A stretch of DNA of 64,000 bases from Baylisascaris procyonis. Taxonomy: Eukaryota > Nematoda > Chromadorea > Rhabditida > Ascarididae. The translations under genes were made by a program, and so were the position numbers. Positions 40,835 through 54,166 of the stretch are shown one piece after another. The notes under the pieces are model-generated. The model searched no databases. It saw only the letters and a list, made by a program, of their open reading frames with translations, and was not told where the DNA came from. The DNA is taken from positions 992,001 through 1,056,000 of the forward strand of contig JAZARR010000248.1 in the NCBI GenBank assembly GCA_037389465.1. The letters run 5' to 3'. Each line of letters starts with the position of its first letter. Within the stretch, counting starts at the first letter, position 1.

Positions 40835-43800
40835 ATGGACGAAGGAGGCGATAAAAAAGCTGGCACAAGGTTACATTCTTTTGGTCGTTTTTTTAAAGAA
40901 ATCAGATATGAGGGTGGATGATGACTGTACTCACGGAATGTTTGCAAAGTTGCGCTTTTAATTGCTGATTCGAACACTTGATGAATTGTGATTTTATTCG
41001 TACGTGCAAATTTCAGCCGTTATGACAAGTCTGATAATGAATATAGCCATTGAAAATTATTGCCAGATGTATTAAAATTTGAAACGTTGGTTTACCTTCA
41101 AGTTGCATCAGTGAGGCCTGTTTTTCATAGTCAGTGTGAATAGCGGAGCCGTTGAATTGCCGTCTTCAATTAGCAAGGCATAGGATTTTATCATGTCGTT
41201 AGAGACTCTATCATAAATGTTGAGATTTATAGGTCTGGTCATACTGTAGTATCGGTGGTTCTGTAGAGTTTGCAGCTATTCTTTGATATTGCGTCGTTTA
41301 CTTCAGGAACGGCAACTACTTTTTTATTCTAGATCGCTCATAAAATAGTCGAAGGGAGGGAGGGGGTTCAAAGTTTATGCATATTATATTTTGCATTTGT
41401 TTAATTAATAATTACCATTGACCAGCATGTTTTCTTAGTTCTCTTACGTCATTCTATCGTTCATTTCCGTTATTTTTCAAAGTTTTTAATGAGAGGATTT
41501 CACATTTTTTATCTAAATATTTATATAATTCAAAGACTTGTACATAAAATTTCATAAATTGATATCCGTTATAATACATTAACGTGCATTGATAGCGAAA
41601 GCTTCGCTAAATGAAATAAATACGTGATCGTTTTTTTCAGGGTATTCAAGAAAACGAGTCCCAATGGCAAGGTATAGTGTGATTTTACTTTTTTCTTTTT
41701 TATTCTCTAATGATTTCAGTAATAGTAGTTAGTGGAAAGAGAGGGGGGATGGGATTAAAACAATTTGATTGAAACAATTTCAGTGCTTTCGAATTATAGA
41801 TCATTTTAAATCGGCGATTGTTGTGTTCATTTTATTTTATTTTTTTCTTCATTGCTCTTTAGTATTTGTTTGCGAAAATTTTCGTTCAGAACTATCATTT
41901 GAAGGATGAAGATGAATATTTCAGAGTAGAAAATTTTTAAAAATTCACTTACAAAATATTGCCAACTTTCAAATAATCTTCAAGTAAAGGTGTTTCGAAT
42001 ATGAAAATATAACGAGAATCTGTTTAGATCACGACATATTTGGGCAAACGAGATTTTATCGATCACGGCGATTTCGTTGATCTCATAGGTGAGTGAGTTG
42101 TCGATATTCGAATATGCTGTCTAATAGGCTGCTAGTTAAGGATCGGTTTATTTACGACCATTAGACACTTCCAGTATATATCACTGTCAATTTCTATTTT
42201 GCAAGTAAAAGTTGGGGTGAGTTTATGTTGCCCACGGAGTCATATAGTTTTAAGTGATATGATAAGTTTCTTTAAGTTCTCTCGTTTAACAACCTTTTAA
42301 CTGAAAGTATGCCCGGTCATAAAGGGTCTTCATACTATCCTTACAATTTTTTTTTTTTTTTTGAATAGATTCCAACTTAGAAATGGCATACAGCACATTT
42401 CTATGCTAGTAAACCATTTTGCATCCTTCGTAGGTTCCTATAATTTCTGCTTCGTCTTTTATTTTTATTTGCTATTAATTCTTTTCATTTGCATGATTTT
42501 TACTCATTAATTTTGACGTCTTTGAAAAGGGAAAACGGAAATGAACGAGAAATGACAATCCATTTTTGCGTTTTATTTTTTATTTTTGCATGTACTCTCT
42601 TATAGAAGTCAATCGTTTTGACTGATGGAAGTCGTATTATAGGTCTTCTCCTAAAAATAATTTGTGAGACTAATAAAGTTAAGTAATTTTGAGAAAGAAA
42701 AGAGAAGAAACGAGTCTATTGAATTTGTTTGTGCAGATGGTGATTTAATATTTCCTTCCACTTTCAAATTTTTTCCCTTTTTTTGGTTGCAGACGGCAGA
42801 AATTAATTATATTCATGAAGTAAGTTATGGTCATACCACTTTTATTCTAAAATTCTGGTCGTTTTGCCAGATTGGCCTTTAATGGTGGATCAGCTAATTA
42901 AGGAAGAAGTTGCATAAGGAAAGGGCAATGCGCATTGAGAGGGAAATTGTTACTAGGTGGTGCATAAGAGGTGTTATTTGAAGAAGAGGACATTGTTGAG
43001 GTGCGGAAGAAAGGGGAGGAAGTTTTTATATATTTAAAAAGATGGGTTAGGGTTTATTTAGAGGAGACTTGCTATTGATGACGAGCATATAACATGGTTT
43101 ATTATTGCTGCAGTTGCTGTATTTTTCGGTTAATCGATTATTTTTCTTGTAACGAAAGGAAATGAGTTCAATTTTCAGATGGTATGGTGCTTATAGACGA
43201 TGATTATATAAGAGAGAATAGACGAGTAAGTGCACATTTATTGGCCGCTTTCCGATATGGCAGAGAGGACCTTGATGTGCTGGGACTTACATTTAGAAAG
43301 GATCTCATTTCACAGTCTTTTCAGGTTTCTTTTTTTTTTTCATTCGATGTTCAATAAATTCTTTCATGGCCGAGTTTGATTCGTCACTGTCGGCGGGGTT
43401 TTTTCTTTTTGTTATCAAGCTAAATGTTTTATGTTGAGTTTTGATCGCTGCCGATTTTGTGCAGCTAAAAAATGTTGATCGCTGCTATTGCCCTTGGATT
43501 CATTCAGTATTTCGTTTCCATTATAATGCCGAATGAATCTGATGATCGGTGATACGAGTGTGAGCGTATGTATTATATTCAAGGGCACATTTCAAGAGTG
43601 ATTTTTTATGCGAATGTAAATACTGGTATGCTGTGATGTTTTTGTTGCTTGCATTGGTTCCATTCATGCAGTGACTACTAATGGTACCGTGAAATCAACA
43701 TCTAACGAGTCAAGTTCGTAGGTGTTTAATTTTCTTACATGAGTTTCCATTCTTTGGAGAGTGGGGACAGAGGGGTGGTAACTTTTGAGGGGAAGGGGGA

Positions 43801-46800
43801 TCTCAGTCGAGCGTCTGAAGGAACATCGAACGTGATTCACATTCACTTGCAAAAATCTTTCTCAGATATATAGTAAGATATCGTGCATGATCAGTGCCAG
43901 TACCAGTGAAAAGATTATTGTAGAATAAAGAAAAATACTGTAGAAGGATTTCGTTTTTGATTAAACTTTTATGCTCTTTGCAGTTGTTTTTTTTGAGATT
44001 TTCGTTGATTTGCTTCATTGCGTTGCATTCATTTCCATTAGAAGTTTATATTTTGCATATTCGATTGCACGATGTTCTCTATTTATTTTCGTTTTAATTT
44101 CGTTGTTTTTATTAGAAACGGTAAATTAAATTTCATATAGAATATATAAATAGGTGACATTTTTGCTTTTATTGAAATGATATCTATAGCGCATTTTACC
44201 TTTGTAAAGATAAGAATTATCGTGTTTTCGTTTTGAAGAAGAAAGCAGGGGCAAAACCCACCGAATTGATTCACTTCGGTTTCAATTTTTTTTTTCTTCA
44301 CTTATATTGGATAGGGAAGTCATTACTAGAAGTTTCCGAGTTTTATAACTAGTGGTTATGAATGGGTTATTTCGCATCAAAGCGCAATTGTATCGAGAGG
44401 GTTGATCGTTTTTTCTTTCTTTATACTCGTAACAGTCCCTCATTGTCTTTCACGTCTTGTTTTCCTCTCTCCCCTTGAAGACCTCACTTTAAATGGAAGA
44501 GAAGATTATTTGAATAGTTAGAGTTGCCACTGGTCCTCTTTTTTTTTCAGATATTCCCAATTGATGAATCGAAGCAACGTCCGTTGACTCGATTACAGGA
44601 ACGACTAAAGAAAAAGCTGGGAACGAATGCATATCCATTTTGGTTTCAGGTGCCTCCACGATCTGCATCTAGCGTCACATTACAGGTTGCTCTTTCGACC
44701 TGTCTTTTATTGAAAGGAAGAGGGAGAAATGGGGCAGAAAGAGGCATGAATCACTTAGTTTTTCAATAAAGAAGTCTATCTTGTAGTTAAACGATTAGTT
44801 TGGTAATATATTTGGTTGATTCGTTTAAATATATTTTATCTTTGAAATTTTGAATTGGGGTGAGTGTTCAGTGACATGTTAAATTGAGAGATGTGTACAT
44901 GGGATGAGAAACTCTTTCAAAATTAATGTGGACGTGACAATTGCTTTTTTCATTTCCATTCATAGTTTTTATATGTTTTTTAAAGATCCGTTGATGATGC
45001 CTATGGTGATATCAGAGCTTTCGTCTAAATGGTTGAACGTCATTAAGCTAGCTTTAGCTTGAATCACACAGCCATTAGCATTTCTTATTTTATTACACGT
45101 TGTGGTCGAAATTTTCAATTGTTTTGCACTCTCGTTTATCATTGATTTTTATGATGCTGTGAAATTTTTTATCTTTTTATATGATTGAAAAGTGAGATAA
45201 CATGCTTTTTGTTAGAAGATTTCACTCTTTCCTTTGGCGGTTTTCCCTCTTTCAATTTCAGTTTAAAACGGCTTCCGTCGCTCGATTTCAAAAAAAAAAA
45301 AAGAAAAAAAAATCATTTCAGTTTACTACTAGAGTGCTGTTCATTCAGCAGCATTGATGCGATCAGCAAATTGTTCGTTTGAATAGTGCTTCCACTTTTC
45401 AGTTTTTTTTTTTTTTTGATTTGCTGGCAGACGTCTGTCAGAAATACCTATAATTTTAGTCATCATTCTTAGTTTTCTCTGTCTATCAGCTTATCTTTTA
45501 TCAGATAAAACACAATGAGACCCTCTTGGAGAGCGGAAAGTTTCTTTTTCTCATAGAGGTAGTAAAGGAAAAGAGTGGACACTTTTGTAGATAAAAATTT
45601 TTCTTTCCTTTGTGGCAGGTTCTTAAATAATTCGGTGGCGTATTATGTACGCTAATGAAATGTTTCCTTAAAATGCCTAATATCTCATATTTTCTTCAAA
45701 GTTTTTTCTTCTCCCGCTCATAACTTCATGGAGTTCGGTCTTGTTCCTTATCTCCTCCCACCGCCGCTCTCCTCACCCACCTCTCTTTCCCATCTATCTT
45801 CCTCGTTTCTCTGTCTCTGTATGAGGGGAGCAACATGTTGCTTATAAGATGTGATTTAAATAAATGCAATAAAAAAGCGAGTCGGGAACGTTCCCAAAAC
45901 AGTTGGAATCTTTGTTTGATTACTCATGTTGCTTTTTTTTGCTACCACAGCCATTCGATTTCAGCCAGCCCCAGGCGATACTGGTAAGCCGTGTGGAGTG
46001 GATTACGAGCTTAAAACCGTGGTTGGCTCGGCGGATAGCAATGGGAGCGAAAAGCCGAAAAAACAGTATGTTGTTTTCTGTTTTATTCGGCATTTTGACA
46101 AGGAAGTAGAGTTTGTTCAATACTATGTTGTTTCACTTGCAGAGTTGCTAAATGCAGTGTTGTTCAGTTGTAGCTCAGTGGGTATAGCTGAGGAAAATGT
46201 ATAGTTGTCGACGTGTTTATTGGCTCATAAGTTTGAACCTTGTTTAAGAATTGGAATTTTCGTATATCGACTGCCTACCTTGACCACAGTTTTGGGTGTG
46301 CTCGTCTTTTACAGCGCAATAATTCACTTGCAGCAATTGTGTACGTTTGGCGATCCGAAAGTTGACATATGCACCTTATGAGAATCGTCCGCAGCCGACA
46401 ATCGAAGTGAGTAAAGAGTTTATGATGAGTCCGGGACTGCTTCATATGGAGGCATCACTCGACAAGGAGGTTTGTCTTTTGACTGCTTTTTGAGTGTCAG
46501 TATTCTCGGCTTAGTGGTTTCATGCTAGGGTGAAACTGGGATAAAGTTTCACCAAGCAAGAATTACTGGACAAGCAGCTAACTAGGAAGGAAAGGGGGAG
46601 AATGGTCAACAAAAAAGCAGCAAGGAGGAAAAAGAAGGATATAGTCAAAGAACAGGGTCTATTTGTAACGCTGCAATAAATTAAAATTCAGAAGGAAAGT
46701 GGCGTAGGAAGAAGCGATCGTTGGTAACGTTTAATAACTATTTGCAAGTTTGCACATTGGCTATTTCAGTCATCGTTGTTTGTTTTGTTTTTTTTCAATT

Positions 46801-49800
46801 CTCGCCCTGAATCGTCCGCAAGCCATAATCTGTTAAGGTGAGGGAGGCCTTGAGGGAAGAGGCTGATATGATGCAAAAAACAAGTGAGATTATCACTGAT
46901 ACTTCGTAATGCAAGAAGGAGATTTGATTTGTTTATCGCTCTTCGATTATTATAGATGTATTATCATGGTGAATCAATAGCGGTGAACGTACATGTGCAA
47001 AACAATAGCAACAAAACAGTGAAACGAATCAAAGTGGCTGTTGTGCAGGTGGCCGATATATGCCTCTTCACAACCGCATCATACACTTGCGAAGTGGCTA
47101 AAGTTGAATCGACGTTCGTTTCGACTTCTTTGCTTTCTTTCTCGTTGTCTGTTTCCTATCGAAGCGATACGTGTCGCTAAGGTGTTCAGCAGCATTCTAC
47201 ATTGCGCAGTTCCAAACCTTACGTAAAATTTGTGGTATTCATTACTTCTGTATATATGTTCTGCCGAATATTTATTTATTTAGCTGTGACATTAACTGGC
47301 AGCAAGTACCGCGTAAAACTGATTGTCGTTGGAGAGGCGATATGAGGCTTCATTCTTTATAGTAAAGGATATACAGCTTTTTATTAATGGGATATTTTGA
47401 ATGTTAGTGAGTAACGCGATCAAAAAAGTTTCGCAAATTTTGTAACATTTTTAATATTTTTCCAACGGTCTTATAAGAGGGCGCAAGATTAAAATGCATA
47501 TATTTAGGGAAGGATTTCCGGTCGGTCCAGGTGCGACGCTGTCGAAGGTTTATAGCCTTTGTCCGTTGCTATCGAATAACAAGGACAAACGAGGTTTAGC
47601 ACTCGATGGACAATTGAAGCATGAAGACACTAATCTTGCTTCATCGACCACGTACGTCAGTTTCAGTGACAGCGGTTTATGTTTCTGGCAAAGCAATCTT
47701 GGAACAGTTATTTTGCTGGAAAATTATTTATTTCACTCAAAATCTTCTATTCCTGAGAGGTTGTTTTGTGCCAATGACAAAGCCATTAAAGTGGGGTTCG
47801 TAATTCAGCGACACATCCATACTGTACAGTTTCATCGCCACTACACTATGTGGGAAAAAGTGAAGGGAACATTACTATGAGTTTAGAATGGGAAGCTTTT
47901 TCTGCTTTATTGTCGATAATCTTTTTTTTTACAGTAGAATTACGAAAATTGTGCCTTGTTGAATGTAGAGGTAGATCGCAGAAGGAATAGTTCGATATAT
48001 GGAACCTGATTCTCTGGTAAACTGTTGGCTGAAATTGAGGTCAAGAGAGGCTGGCGGTGAGGATCGTCTTGGTGAAATTTTAGCATCATGGCGGTTCCCA
48101 TCTGATAGCGTTATGGGCGTATATAGATATTGTTTTCGGCAAGTTGTTTTCAAGCAGGTAGTATCAAACTGCCATCGATTTTTAGGTTGACACCGCATAC
48201 AACTAAAGAGCATCTTGGTATTGTTGTGCAATATAAGGTGAAGGTTCGTTTACATGTTGGTGGTGCATTGGGTGGCGAATTAACGGCCGAATTGCCGTTC
48301 ACGCTGACTCATGCGAAGCCAGCCGAAAGTCCACAAGTTCGGCGGGTGAGCTTCTTTTGTCTTTTGGTCTCTTCGTTTGTGATGCGCTGAAAAAAGCCAA
48401 TTTTGCTTTGGACTTTCCCAGCTCTTACAATATTTTCCAAATTTCTGTTTTGTTTTCTGAAATTTATCCTATGCTTTACTGGTTTCAGTGATTAACGAGC
48501 GAATGTATAGCCCTCATTTATTGCTCGTCTCAGTGCTGTTTGATTAATATAAAAATCTTACTTTCGTTCGTGCGAATAATTTTGAGTGATTTGCAGCGAT
48601 GTACTATGCAGGATTTTGCGGCCAAGAGAGAAGGGTGGAGGTCGAATTTTTATTGGCTTAAATTTGTTAACGAAACGTTTCAAAAAGGAAATAGAAGCAG
48701 ATTTGAACGTTTCAACGTCAGCTTAATCGCTGCATCTGGTGTGCTTGAAAACAAAGAATTCGAAAATTTTGACAAGGAAGTCAATCACTTAATGCCTTGA
48801 GGGGTTTGAGCTATATTACTGCTGCAAATCTTTTTGCTTTTTCCAATTCTGTTTGAAACATGCCAAGCATTGCGCGACTTCGAGGGATGGCATGCCATTT
48901 CAATTCAAATTAAGTTTTACCTCTCAGCTTTGCAAAAAACACAATGAAAATACAAAACAGTTGTCCCAATAGCACCGCCATTCGATACTGTAGTGAGCAT
49001 CGATGAATGCGAAAAATAGGCATGATGATCTCCATGCTTCAATTTCCGTTTATAGATTCGGGTTGCCATGGGTGGAAAATGCCTGAATTTCAAAATCCTT
49101 CGGTGGCACCAACAACTGGAAAGGGGATTTGCAGAATTCCTCGAAATGTTCAACACTGCTAGAAAAGCATGCCCCCTTCCCACCTTGCATACATATGTGA
49201 TCCTGGGGAAGGGGAGGTATGCTTTTTCAGACGTATTTTTGAAAAGCCTAAGTGGAAAGTTCGCCCATTGAAGTATTTATGGGATTGCTATATTCTATAT
49301 TGTGAAATATGGTAACATGAGGTGTGGTATGTTCTTTGAATTTAAGGCAATGGTGCTCTATTTCCTCGAGTTTTCTTGACATGATTTTCAACTCACATTC
49401 AACTTTGAATTAACCTAGGCCCTCCATTCTTTTTTCCAAATCATTACAGGATAGTACTTCAATCCAAAAAAATGTTATTTCCCTAATCCTTGTAAGGAGG
49501 ATTTTCCTCCTTATGGTTCTTTTGTTGTTCTTATTGTTTTCTGTTGATGATTTTTCGCGAGCGACAATTGCTACTGAATTTGAAAAAATTTCATGAAAGG
49601 AGGAAAAGAAATGAGAGCCTTCTCATTGCCTCATACGAACAATTACTTTAGGAACAACAAAGGACGAATTCAAAGGAAAATCAAACGACAGGCGTCGAAG
49701 TGGATTTGATTCAACTCGATGCGTAAGTCTTGTCTTATCGTCAGGTGTTTACAATTGTTCTTGATAAATAATATTGGTATTATAGTCCTAATTCCAGTTC

Positions 49801-50295
49801 AGAAAGAGAACTGAAATGGGAAGAAATGTGTTTTGAATTGATCTGTTTATTTATGATGATTTCTGATGTTCACATAGCCATCAAATAGAGCAAATTGTTT
49901 GCATTGTCGCTCAACGCCCACAGATTTTATGCCTGTAAGTTGGGGAATATTTCTTATATGTGATATGCTAATGTGTCAATCTTTGCGAATGGGGAATGAA
50001 TGTTGGCAGTACATGCAGCTTGGCCGTTACGTTTGACAAATATTTCCCTTTGGTTTCTATCGTTCATTGTTTTCGATTTATCACAGTATTTGTGATATGA
50101 GGGAGAGAATAGAAATCCAGTGAGCCATTAGGTTCCCATTGTGCAAACGTTACGAAATTTTGATAAGCAAAGAAAAATTTCAGATTCGATACTCCAAAAT
50201 TGGATGACGACGATATAATATTTGAAGACTTTGCTCGTTTGAGGCTAAGAGCGAATGAAACAGATGACCACGAGCACGATTTACTGGATACCTAG
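40835..50295 (+). CDS. arr-1: Beta-arrestin-type arrestin (ARR-1 orthologue)
   Basis: Cytosolic adaptor that binds active, phosphorylated G-protein-coupled receptors, stops signalling and links them to clathrin. Exons: 40835-40869, 41641-41671, 42028-42088, 43179-43324, 44551-44685, 45965-46065, 46334-46469, 46956-47113, 47508-47651, 48186-48345, 49652-49722 and 50184-50295. They total 1290 nt, all phases closing, for 429 residues (a normal length). Landmarks: N-terminal [10 protein letters not shown] with the phosphate-sensing lysine pair (residues 15-16), finger loop [45 protein letters not shown] and [17 protein letters not shown], and the gate/lariat loop [21 protein letters not shown]. 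The C-tail carries LIQLD (clathrin box) and [10 protein letters not shown] (AP2 beta-appendage motif). Exon 1 encodes only [11 protein letters not shown] plus two bases. It was chosen because it joins in frame to VFKK and follows an acceptor. No clear AATAAA is seen soon after the stop. Confidence 0.96.
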
Positions 50296-51245
50296 TGGAC
50301 AATGGTCGTTCTGCCACCTTTTATACAGTATTTGATGTTTGTTGCTTTTCCATTTTTGTGTGATGTTGACGCCGTTCAATGCGATGGGGAATATAATTGA
50401 TAGAATGGTGGATAGATGGCGATGAAGCACTGTGTCTGTGGGCTTATTACGACATAGGCCTTCATATTCTGAATATTTTTCGGCCGACGGACGATTATTT
50501 CGTCATCGAATGGGGCAAAACTTTTTTCATTTTTGCTTGACGATTGACTGTTCGGTGGTGCTATATAGGTGAAACTTTATCATGCTTCATTTCTTGAAAC
50601 GAAGTGGAAAAATTCGGTAATGGATTCTTCCATGTGTGGATTAATTTTTTTTAGGCCTTCAGACAATTCGTTTGCAGAGAAGAGTGACGCCTTATTGTTG
50701 AAAATAGTGTGGATTAGAAAGAGCCCTTAAAGGTTGTTTTTAAGGTGCTTAAATGTCATATTTTGGTTCATGAGTTAAGTTTCATTCTTTCTATCCCCCT
50801 GAGGTTAGCTGTTTTTTGGGGCATTTCGGATAATCGGAACCTCAGTGGAGAAAGAGGGATTCATCCAAACCTCTCACAACCGACGGTCTCTTCTTTTCTG
50901 ATGGAGCTTCTCTCGCGTTCATTATTTGATTAGTAATTATAATAATATAATTGTATTTGCTATATTGCTGCTTCATCTGAATTGTTTTTTTTTTTTTTAT
51001 AGTCGTCCTGGATTTCCTGGATGCATTTCATTCGCGGTAGTAATGCACCGTTGCAGTTGTTTTTTATTCGTAGTAGCGTAGGACGTTTCAGTTTGTAGAA
51101 AGAAATCATAGATCGCAGCAAAAAGCGTTTACGCAGGAGATCGCTGCGAAGCGACAATCGATTATTTCGACTACACTTTGGAGGCATCGAATCTGCTCAT
51201 TTCACAGAATTGTGCGGATTTACAGTCTTTCTCACATTAAGAGTC

Positions 51246-51296
<51 letters not shown>

Positions 51297-53243
51297 AACA
51301 CTTGCAAACACTCCACATCGATATATATAGGAGCAGTGCTGCTAAAATGCATTGGCTTTTGCTTGTCATTTCTCTTTTGATTTCGATTTGATGCAGTTTA
51401 TATTTTTTGCAATCGTATTTCTCTCTCATCGATCGTCGACCAATCAGCATATTATTATTTTTTTTTTCATTCGTTCTGAATATTCAATTGCGGTGCGTTC
51501 TGCAGAAACTTTACTAACAAATCTGCAGTGTTGTGTAGGAGTCTTCTATTTTTCAAGACACAAAAGGGAGGGAGGGATAATATCTTATAAACATAATGCC
51601 TTTAAGTAGCTTTATGGACGTTTCTTTCTTCCATAAACACATACAATTTCCTGGAGAAAACTTGTAGATATTGAATAACAAAAAAAAAGGCGCAGTCGGA
51701 GACAGAAATGTCTCGATTTCCGAGATGCGAAAGCACCAATGAAATCCGTTCATCTTCACGCAACACTGAGCCACCACCTATTTATCTTGTTCTGTTCATA
51801 AATGTTTTTGTTTTCCTTCATAACGTCTCGTATAAGATGGCTAGAATTTCACTCATAAAATTTCCCAATATTGTAGTAGTTTTTGGGGGACAATAAATAT
51901 TCTGGAATCCAGTAGGAGGAACTGCTAAACGTAGTTTCCCATCCAGGGGAGAGGGGTGGGGGTGATGTTTCATGTCAGCTTTGTATTCATGTTCGTATAA
52001 TTTTTTTAAAGTGAATTTCAACTAGACGTAAGTTTTGAGCATTTCTAGTAGTTTTTCCCATCCAGTATTCCTAATGACCAACATAGAATAGCAGCAATAC
52101 TGCTGAATTCTTAGTAGTAGTTGTCATCCCTATTCATTTATAACGTACTGCTCTATTTAGAGCCTATCTTGAAATATTATCGTCAATATTTTCTATAATA
52201 ATTGCGATCATTGTTCACTTGTCTCTTCATTATTGCTCTTTATTATCTATCAACCGGCACTTAACTCAATTCTCGAAGTACATCAATGGAATGTTGTGCG
52301 AATAATCGGTGTTTTTCTTTTCTTTTTTTTTTTTTTTTACTATTTCGCATGTATTATATAAAAAGAGATTGTTGTTGTTGTTGTTCGCAATTGTACGATT
52401 TTGTAAGCATTAATTGTTGTCTACACATATTTTTGTTTATTAGAACTATGTTTATTTGCATTTATGCGCATTTTATTTTGTATTTTGCTTCATTTTGCAT
52501 AACGCTTTGCCATTCATTTTGCCATTTCTTCAAAAATTTGTCTTTTATTTTTTCGTTTGCGAATAAAACCCCTCATGGGCTTATTTAGTTGAAACGCGGA
52601 TCGCTGAAGACAAAGGATTGGTTATGCTAATGAAATATGATAAGCAATAAAAGTTTCATGAGTTCTCTTAAGGTAACATTGGCATATTGCATTGTCAAGG
52701 AGGTTTTTTAGATGCGTTGGTCATTACATACTTCGAAGAAGTGGTCATTTTGGGCTATTATCTTAAGTGCACATGTGAACAGAAAATTTCAGTGAGCATT
52801 TATCGCATTCGACTAACATAGTTGCCTGAGCACATCCGATATCAGTGGCATGCACTAACTGGAAGGAGCTCTGACCTTGACCATTGCCTTGTAGCCATTG
52901 GCTACTCGACTGAATTTTTTTTTTTTTTTTGCAAAAACTACTGTTCAATTGTTTTCACTGTGTTATGTTGACCAATGTAATCTCCTTTCTGTTAGTGTTT
53001 CCTTCAGAATCTCCTTCAGAATGCTGCTACGAGTCTTTCTGTAGCAGGTTCCCTTATATCTATAATAAAATCTGAAGTGTCCTCTAAATTTTCATCTAAT
53101 ATCTATTATAGAAATCACAATGAACGGCAAATTGCGCTTCATTACATCAACGGAAACCGTTATTGTTGGCAAAGACATTAATCAGATACCACAAGAACTG
53201 CCACTATAAATACTTACTATAAATGATGATGATAAAGTTGCAG
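50296..53243. other. Gap between arrestin and the next plus-strand exon
   Basis: It contains the arrestin 3' UTR, an (AT)n run (51247-51294) and possible exons of the gene whose last exon is at 53244-53532. The best candidate is 51003-51036 (plus strand). It has a T-run acceptor ending TTTTATAG, one frame reading VLDFLDAFHS, and a GTAGTA donor that leaves two bases, the phase the last exon needs. A 62-codon ATG frame at 51708-51896 has a hydrophobic stretch but no further support. Confidence 0.3.
51247..51294. repeat. (AT)n microsatellite
   Basis: About 24 AT units, lying between the arrestin gene and the unrecognised downstream gene. Confidence 0.97.
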
Positions 53244-53532
53244 TGAAGTTCTTCTGTTGGATGTACATTTTTACGTTTTCACTAATGATTCAGTAAAGCA
53301 CAGAAACTATGAGGCGCATTTACAGTTAATATGTTTGAAACGGAACAGCTCCGAGAAAAAATATCGCATACACTTTTTTTATTTCGCTTTTGGTGAGGAT
53401 GTACCGAGCGATTTCCCCTCTTTGATGGTCGAACCGTTGACCGTTAAGGACCGCATATTATACATGACGGTTGAACATTTCAAGTATTTGAGTGTCACTC
53501 AAAAACCTGAGTACTCGACACCCGTTCGTTAA
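53244..53532 (+). CDS. Last exon of an unrecognised plus-strand gene (partial)
   Basis: After an acceptor (AAAGTTGCAG) the frame runs from EVLLLDVHFYVF through YEAHLQLICLKRN, KYRIHFFYFAFGEDVPSDFP and LMVEPLTVKDRILYMTVEHF to a TAA stop. That is 95 full codons plus a split first codon (one base here, two from the exon before). An AATAAA follows 67 bases after the stop. The alternation of hydrophobic and polar residues looks like beta strands in a small alpha/beta domain, and codon use looks genuine. There is no in-frame ATG near the start, so at least one upstream exon is required; 51003-51036 fits in phase but is unproven. I do not recognise the family. The gene converges on the minus-strand SEA-domain gene. 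Confidence 0.5.
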
Positions 53533-53598
53533 TTGCGACCTCTATGAGCGGGATCCGGTCGTGATCGGAGTTATGAAGTACCACTTCATATCTTGCCG

Positions 53599-53604
53599 AA
53601 TAAA
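53599..53604 (+). terminator. Poly(A) signal of the unrecognised plus-strand gene
   Basis: AATAAA, overlapping a second AATAAA, lies 67 bases after the TAA at 53532. It supports the exon upstream as a true 3'-terminal exon. Confidence 0.5.
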
Positions 53605-54100
53605 TAAATATTTCTACTGCGCTTGCTAGTAGTTTCTATTACTCTCATCATTTCTCAGCTTCGGGACCTAGTTCGTGTACTCTGCGAATAGGAGTCAAAC
53701 AAATAATGGCTAGAGTTCAGGGAATATCGGAGAAGAAATATTGCCGTTTAGGTGCTTTAACTTATGCAAGTTTGCTTATATTGCTTATATGAAATAAACG
53801 TTCCTAATGATTTACATATATATAAGTTATACTTATGTAGAATGAGTGTGTAGACTAGTTCTCCACGAAGTTTCTCTAATTCTACTCAACAAAGGTCCCC
53901 CCCCCCCCTTCTCTCCTTCGTAGATTGGAGTTGGTCTCTGACATGACCCTTCTCATACGCGTTACAATTAAGATCCTACTATACATGACAAACATTCTAA
54001 TTTCGACTGGGAAAGAGAACAGTAAAAGGTTAGTTAACGCTAAAGAACAATAATATATGTTGAGTTGATTATATCGCTTAAAGTTTTTATACTATAATAT

Positions 54101-54106
54101 TTTATT
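54101..54106 (-). terminator. Poly(A) signal of the SEA-domain gene
   Basis: AATAAA on the minus strand (TTTATT on plus) lies about 60 bases after the TGA at 54167-54169. The two convergent genes therefore have 3' ends only about half a kilobase apart. Confidence 0.55.
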
Positions 54107-54166
54107 CGATAAATTAAACAATTAAGTGCCATTATATACAACAAAAAAAAAAAAAACAATTTGGGA

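Noticed and set aside
46160..46255. A-box-like GTAGCTCAGTGGGTATAGC and B-box-like GTTTGAACC in an arrestin intron, as a possible tRNA
   Set aside because: The D, anticodon and acceptor stems cannot be paired into a cloverleaf, so this is at best a chance or highly decayed tRNA-like motif.
53113..53211. Short plus-strand frame starting MNGKLRFITS as the exon before 53244
   Set aside because: All donors available in it leave the wrong phase for the last exon, or the required frame has an early stop.
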